Shown here: one piece after another, positions 58,694 through 64,000 of the stretch
How the letters are laid out: each line of letters starts with the position of its first letter
How positions within the stretch are numbered: position 1 is the first letter of the stretch
Assembly: GCF_042477335.2 (NCBI RefSeq)
Contig: NC_091249.1
Coordinates: 14,796,501 to 14,860,500, forward strand
DNA from: Ovis canadensis
Lineage: Eukaryota > Chordata > Mammalia > Artiodactyla > Bovidae
Reading direction: 5' to 3'
Length of the DNA stretch: 64,000 nt
Notes under the pieces: model-generated
The model's input: the letters and a program-made list of their open reading frames with translations, nothing else
What the model was told of the DNA's origin: nothing
Database searches by the model: none
Translations under genes and position numbers: made by a program

Positions 58694-60342
58694 TGACTGA
58701 ACTGAATTAATCCTAAAGAATCTTCTTCAGTTCAGTTCAGTTCAGTCGCTCAATCATGTCTGACTGCTTGTGACCCCATGAACCGCAGCACGCCAGGCCT
58801 CCCTGTCCATCACCAACTCCCGGAGTCCACCCAAACCTATGTCCCTTGAGTCGGTGATGCCATCCAACTATCTCATCCTCTGTTATCCCCTTCTCCTCCT
58901 GCCCTCAATCTTTCCTAGGATCAGGGTCTTTTCAAATCAGTCAACTCTTCACATCAGGTGGCCAAAGTACTGGAGTTTCAGCTACATCAGTTCTACCAAT
59001 GAACACCCAGGACTGAACTCCTTTAGGATGGACTGGTTGGATCTCCTTGCAGTCCAAGTGACTCTCAAGAGTCTTCTCCAACACCACAGTTCAAAAGCAT
59101 CAATTCTTTGGTGCTCAGCTTTCTTTATAGCCCAACTCTCACATCCATACATGACCACTGGAAAAACCATAGCCTTGACTAGATGGACCTTGTTGACAAA
59201 GTAATGTCTCTGCTTTTTAATATGCTGTCTAGGTTAGTCATAACTTTTATTCCGAGAAGTAAGCGTTTTTTAAGTTCATGGCTACAGTCACCATCTGCAG
59301 TAATTTTGAAGCCCAGAAAATTAAAGTCAGCCACTGTTCCCACTGTTTCCCCATCTACTTGCCACAAAGTTATGGGACCGGATGCCATGCTCTTTGTTTT
59401 CTGAATGTTGAGCTTTAAGTCAACTTTTTCACTCTCCTCTTTCACCTTCATCAAGAATCTCTTTAGTTCTTCTTCACTTTCTATCATAAGGGTGGTGTCA
59501 TCTGCATATCTGAGGTTATTAATATTTCTCGTTATTAATATTTCTCCCAGCAATCTTGATTCCAGCTTGTGCTTCCTCCAGCCCAGTGTTTCTCATTATG
59601 TACTCTGCATATAAGTTAAATAAGCAGGGTGACAATACACAGCCTTGAAGTACTCCTTTTCCTATTTGAAACCAGTCTGTTGTTCCATGTCCAGTTCTAA
59701 CTGTTGCATCCTCACCTGCATACAGATTTCTCAAGAGGCCGGTCAGGTGGTCTGACATTCCCATATCTTTCAGAATTTTCCACAGTTTATTGTGATCCAC
59801 AGAGTCAAAGGCTTTGGCATAGTCAATAAGGCAGAAATAGACGTTTTTCTGGAACTCTCTTGCTTTTTCGATGATCCAGCAGATGTTGGCAATTTTATCT
59901 CTGGTTCCTCTGCTTTTTCTAAAACCAGCTTGAACGTCTGGAGGTTCACAGTTCACATATTGCTGAAACCTGGCTTGGAGAATTTTGAGCATTACTTTAC
60001 TAGCATGTGAGATGAGTACAATTGTGCAGTAGTTTGAGCATTCTTTGGGATTGCCTTTCTTTGGAATTGGAATGAAAACTGACATTTTTCAGTCCTGTGA
60101 CCACTGCTGAGTTTTCCAAATTTCCTGACATGTTGAGTGCAGCAGTTTCACAGCGTCATCTTCCAGGATTTGAAATAGCTCTACTGGAATTCCATCACTT
60201 CCACTAGCTTTGCTTGTAGTGATGCTTCTGAAGGCCCACTTGACTACACATTCCAGGCTGTATGGCTCTAGGTGAGTGATCACACCATCGCGATTAAATG
60301 GGTCATGAAGATCATTTTTTGTAGTTCTTCTGTGTATTCTTG

Positions 60343-60556
60343 GGACTTCTCTGGTGGCTCAGATGGTAAAGCCTCTGTCTACAATGCGAGAGACCTGGAT
60401 TCAATCCCTGGGTTGGGAAGATCCCCTGGAGAAGGAAATGGCAATCCACTCCAGTACTTTTGCCTGTAAAATCCCGTAGACAGAGGAACCTGGTAGACTA
60501 CAGTCCATAGGGTTGGAAAGAGTCAGACACGACTGAGCGACTTCACTTCACTCACT
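60343..60556 (+). mobile_element. Bov-tA SINE nested in BovB, 15-bp target duplication
   Basis: GGACTTCTCTGGTGGCTCAG to GACACGACTGAGCGACTTC with a short tail. Flanked by TTCTGTGTATTCTTG at 60328-60342 and 60557-60571. It is the best-preserved SINE in the window. Confidence 0.93.
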
Positions 60557-61712
60557 TTCTGTGTATTCTTGCCACCTCTTCTTAATCTCTTCTGCTTCTG
60601 TTAGGTCAATATCATTTCTGTCCTTTATTGAGCCCATCTTTGCATGAAATGTTCCCTTATTATCTCTAATTATCTTGAAGAAATATCTAGTCTTTCCCAT
60701 TCTATTGCTTTCCTCTATTTCTTTGCACTGATCACTGAGGAAGGCTTTCTTATCTCTCCTTGCTATTCTTTGGAACTCTGCATTCAAATGTGTATATCTT
60801 TCCTTTTCTCCTTTGCTTTCTGCTTCTCTTCTTTTCACAGCTATTTGTAAGGCCTCCTCAGACAGCCATTTTGCTTTTTTGCATTTCTTGGGGATGGTCT
60901 TGATTCCTGTCTCCTGTACAATGCCACAAACCTCCATCCACAGTTCATCAGCCACTCTGTCTGTCAGATCTAGTCCCTTAAATCTATTTCTCACTTCCAC
61001 TGTATATTTGATTTAGGTCATATCTGAATGGTCTAGTGGTTTCCCCTACTTTCTTCAATTTCAGTCTGAATTTGGTAATAAGGAGTTCATGATCTGAGCC
61101 ACAGTCAGCTGCTGGTCTTGGTTTTGCTGACTGTATAGAGCTTCTCCATCTTAGGCTGCAAAGAATATAATCAATCTGATTTAGGTGTTGACCATCTGGT
61201 GATGTCCATGTGTAGAGTCTTCTCTTGTGTTGTCGGAAGAAGGTGTTTGCTACAACCAGTGCATTCTCTTGGCATAACTCTATTAGCCTTTGCCCTCCTT
61301 CATTCAGTACTCCAAGGCCAAACTTGCCTGTTACTCCAGGTGTTTCTTGACTTCCTACTTTTGCATTCCAGTCCCCTATAATGAAAAGGACACCTTTTTT
61401 GAGTGTTAGTTCTAAAAGGTCTTATAGGTCTTCATAGAACCGTTCAACTTCAGCTTCTTCAGTGTTACTGGTCGGGGCATAGACTTAGATTACCATGATA
61501 TTGAATGATATGCCTTGGAAACAATCAGAGATCATTCTGTCGTTTTTGAGATTGCATCCAAGAACTGCATTTTGGACTCTTTTGTTGACCATGATGGCTA
61601 CTCCATTTCTTCTAAGGGATTCCTGCCCACAGTAGTAGATATAATGGTCATCTGAGTTAAATTCACTATTCCAGTCCGTCTTAGTTCGCTGATTTCTAAA
61701 ATGTTGATGTTC

Positions 61713-62516
<804 letters not shown>

Positions 62517-62589
62517 AAAATGTTGATGTTCACTCTTGCCATCTCCTGTTTGACCACTTCCTATTTGCCTTGATTCATGGACCTAACAT

Positions 62590-63837
62590 TGCCGGGAGCC
62601 AGCGTGAGGAATTCCACCCGTGACAAGGTCATGCGGCAGAGCTCTGATGGCAAGGCTAATCAGACCTCAGGTTATCCCCCTGGAACTTCCTGAGCATCAA
62701 CCCCCCAAAAAGTAAGAATCTGCCTGCTTTTCCACTCTTCTAATATTCTCTGGAAAAAGTCAACTCAGGGCTTTAGTCTTCTGCATTTGAAAGGAATGTT
62801 TCAGATAACCCCCCTCTGATAGCTCTCTAGCTTGCCTAACAGGTTCCCCCGACCTCTTACAGCTTGTGAATTGCTTGCAGCCCCCAACCACAAGAGACAC
62901 AAAGCTTAAAAGCATCTTAAAGATACAGAGCCTTTTCTAAAGAGCTAAAAATCATATTGGTGATGGGTTTTCACTGTTGACTCAATGGTTGCCGCCAGAC
63001 CTCCATATTCTTTATCTTTTAGGCACCTGGGAGGATGTTAATCAATGTAAACAGGATATGGAAAAAGATATATAATAGTTTTGATGTTAGCAACACTAGA
63101 GTTTTGAGTTAATTACTTTTTGTTATATATCACTGCACTCCTCTTGTGTCCTTGCTATGTAAGAATGTAATTTATTTAGTGCTTTCTGAGAATGGTACCA
63201 GACTTTGGGAAGATCAACACAAATAAGTCTTCTGGTTGACAAACCCTTATCAGAAAAATGGCTGTAAAATGTTAATTGGCCCTTTTTGCCAGAAGATGAT
63301 GTAAATCACCTAAGACTTGTGTATACAATTAGGTATGCAGAGAGAAAAGCCTGGTTTTGATAAGAGTCTGGACTGCTAATGCTGCATAACTTTGTGTTAC
63401 CCATTGATCTCCATGATTTATCAAAAGTATAAAAGGCCCTCTGAACAATAGAGGATGGAGCCAGTTGCTGGACTGGTTTTCCCCGTGTCTCCTCTTTACT
63501 CTAACTTCAGGCTGAATTCCCATCTGGAGCTGGGCGGCTCACTAAGTCTACTTATTTGCCCTGGCTTTTAAGACCTGCGTGAAAGGGAGCCTAAGGAGGG
63601 GCACCCTTAGATATTCAAGTGGGCGCCGGTGGCCCAACGTAGATAGTGCAAGCTCCTTGTCTGAAATTTTATTGGCCTTCCCCGTAAGCCAAGTTATTCA
63701 GCCTTCTTTCTCCACTTAATTTTCCTACTACACTATTTCTTCCTAATCTAATCTTATATTAATAAATATATAAGTTTTCGTCGCCAACGCTGTCCCCTCT
63801 TCGAATTCCCTGGATCCACCAGGGCTGGACCCTGGCA
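62590..63837 (+). mobile_element. solo class II ERV LTR nested in BovB, 6-bp target duplication
   Basis: TGCCGGGAGCC...GGACCCTGGCA, 1248 bp, flanked by TAACAT at 62584-62589 and 63838-63843. TATAAAA at 63428-63434 and AATAAA at 63761-63766 are intact-looking promoter and polyadenylation words. It has both terminal TG/CA and a perfect duplication, so it is probably among the younger insertions here. Confidence 0.95.
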
Positions 63838-64000
63838 TAACATTCCAGGTTTCTATGCAATATTGCTCTTTACAGCATCAAACCTTGCTTCTATCATTAG
63901 TCCCATCCACAACTGGGCATTGTTTTTGCTTTGGCTGCATCCCTTCATTCTTTCTGGAGTTATTTCTCACTGATCTCCAGTAGTATATTGGGCACCTACC

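Overview
This is non-genic ruminant DNA built almost entirely of satellites and nested retroelements. I found no intact host gene. The lineage call rests on BovB (RTE) LINEs, Bov-tA/BovA-type tRNA-derived SINEs, a CHR-2-like SINE, ruminant-type L1 and class II ERV LTRs of about 1.25-1.55 kb. The main satellite has a monomer of about 790-800 bp made of 31-bp subrepeats. That fits the pecoran satellite I family, and the monomer length is closer to what I recall for sheep, goat and deer (about 0.8 kb) than for cattle (about 1.4 kb). A bovid or cervid heterochromatic (pericentromeric or subtelomeric) site is likely; the species is not resolved.

Layout. 1-3820 is a 22-bp minisatellite carrying a CACGTG palindrome in nearly every unit. 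3821-11115 is satellite I-like DNA that changes from subtype A to subtype B near 6.5 kb. 11116-33096 is a betaretrovirus-like (class II) provirus on the minus strand, inserted into subtype B satellite, with both LTRs, PBS, gag, dUTPase/protease, pol, env and polypurine tract recognisable but broken. Two large blocks interrupt its pol: a nearly full-length L1 (16151-21898) and 5.6 kb of subtype A satellite carrying LTRs (22340-27972). 33097-42381 is subtype B satellite with two solo LTRs inserted at the same satellite position.

42382-58730 is a retroelement mosaic: an L1 5' UTR, BovB pieces, a deleted gammaretrovirus-like ERV, a full-span but decayed BovB with another BovB piece inside it, L1 3' ends and SINEs, with short stretches I could not assign. 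58733-64000 is a minus-strand BovB invaded by a Bov-tA SINE, an RPL21 processed pseudogene and a solo LTR, each with a clear target-site duplication.

Nothing here works together as a pathway. The interest lies in the order of events and in the repeat architecture: the E-box minisatellite with higher-order duplications, satellite DNA inside a provirus, an LTR insertion copied along with its satellite, two unrelated LTRs at one satellite target, a still legible pro-pol frameshift signal, hairpin repeats in the viral leader, and an RPL21 copy made from an unusual transcript. I saw no CRISPR array, tRNA or rRNA gene, and no convincing novel biochemical system.
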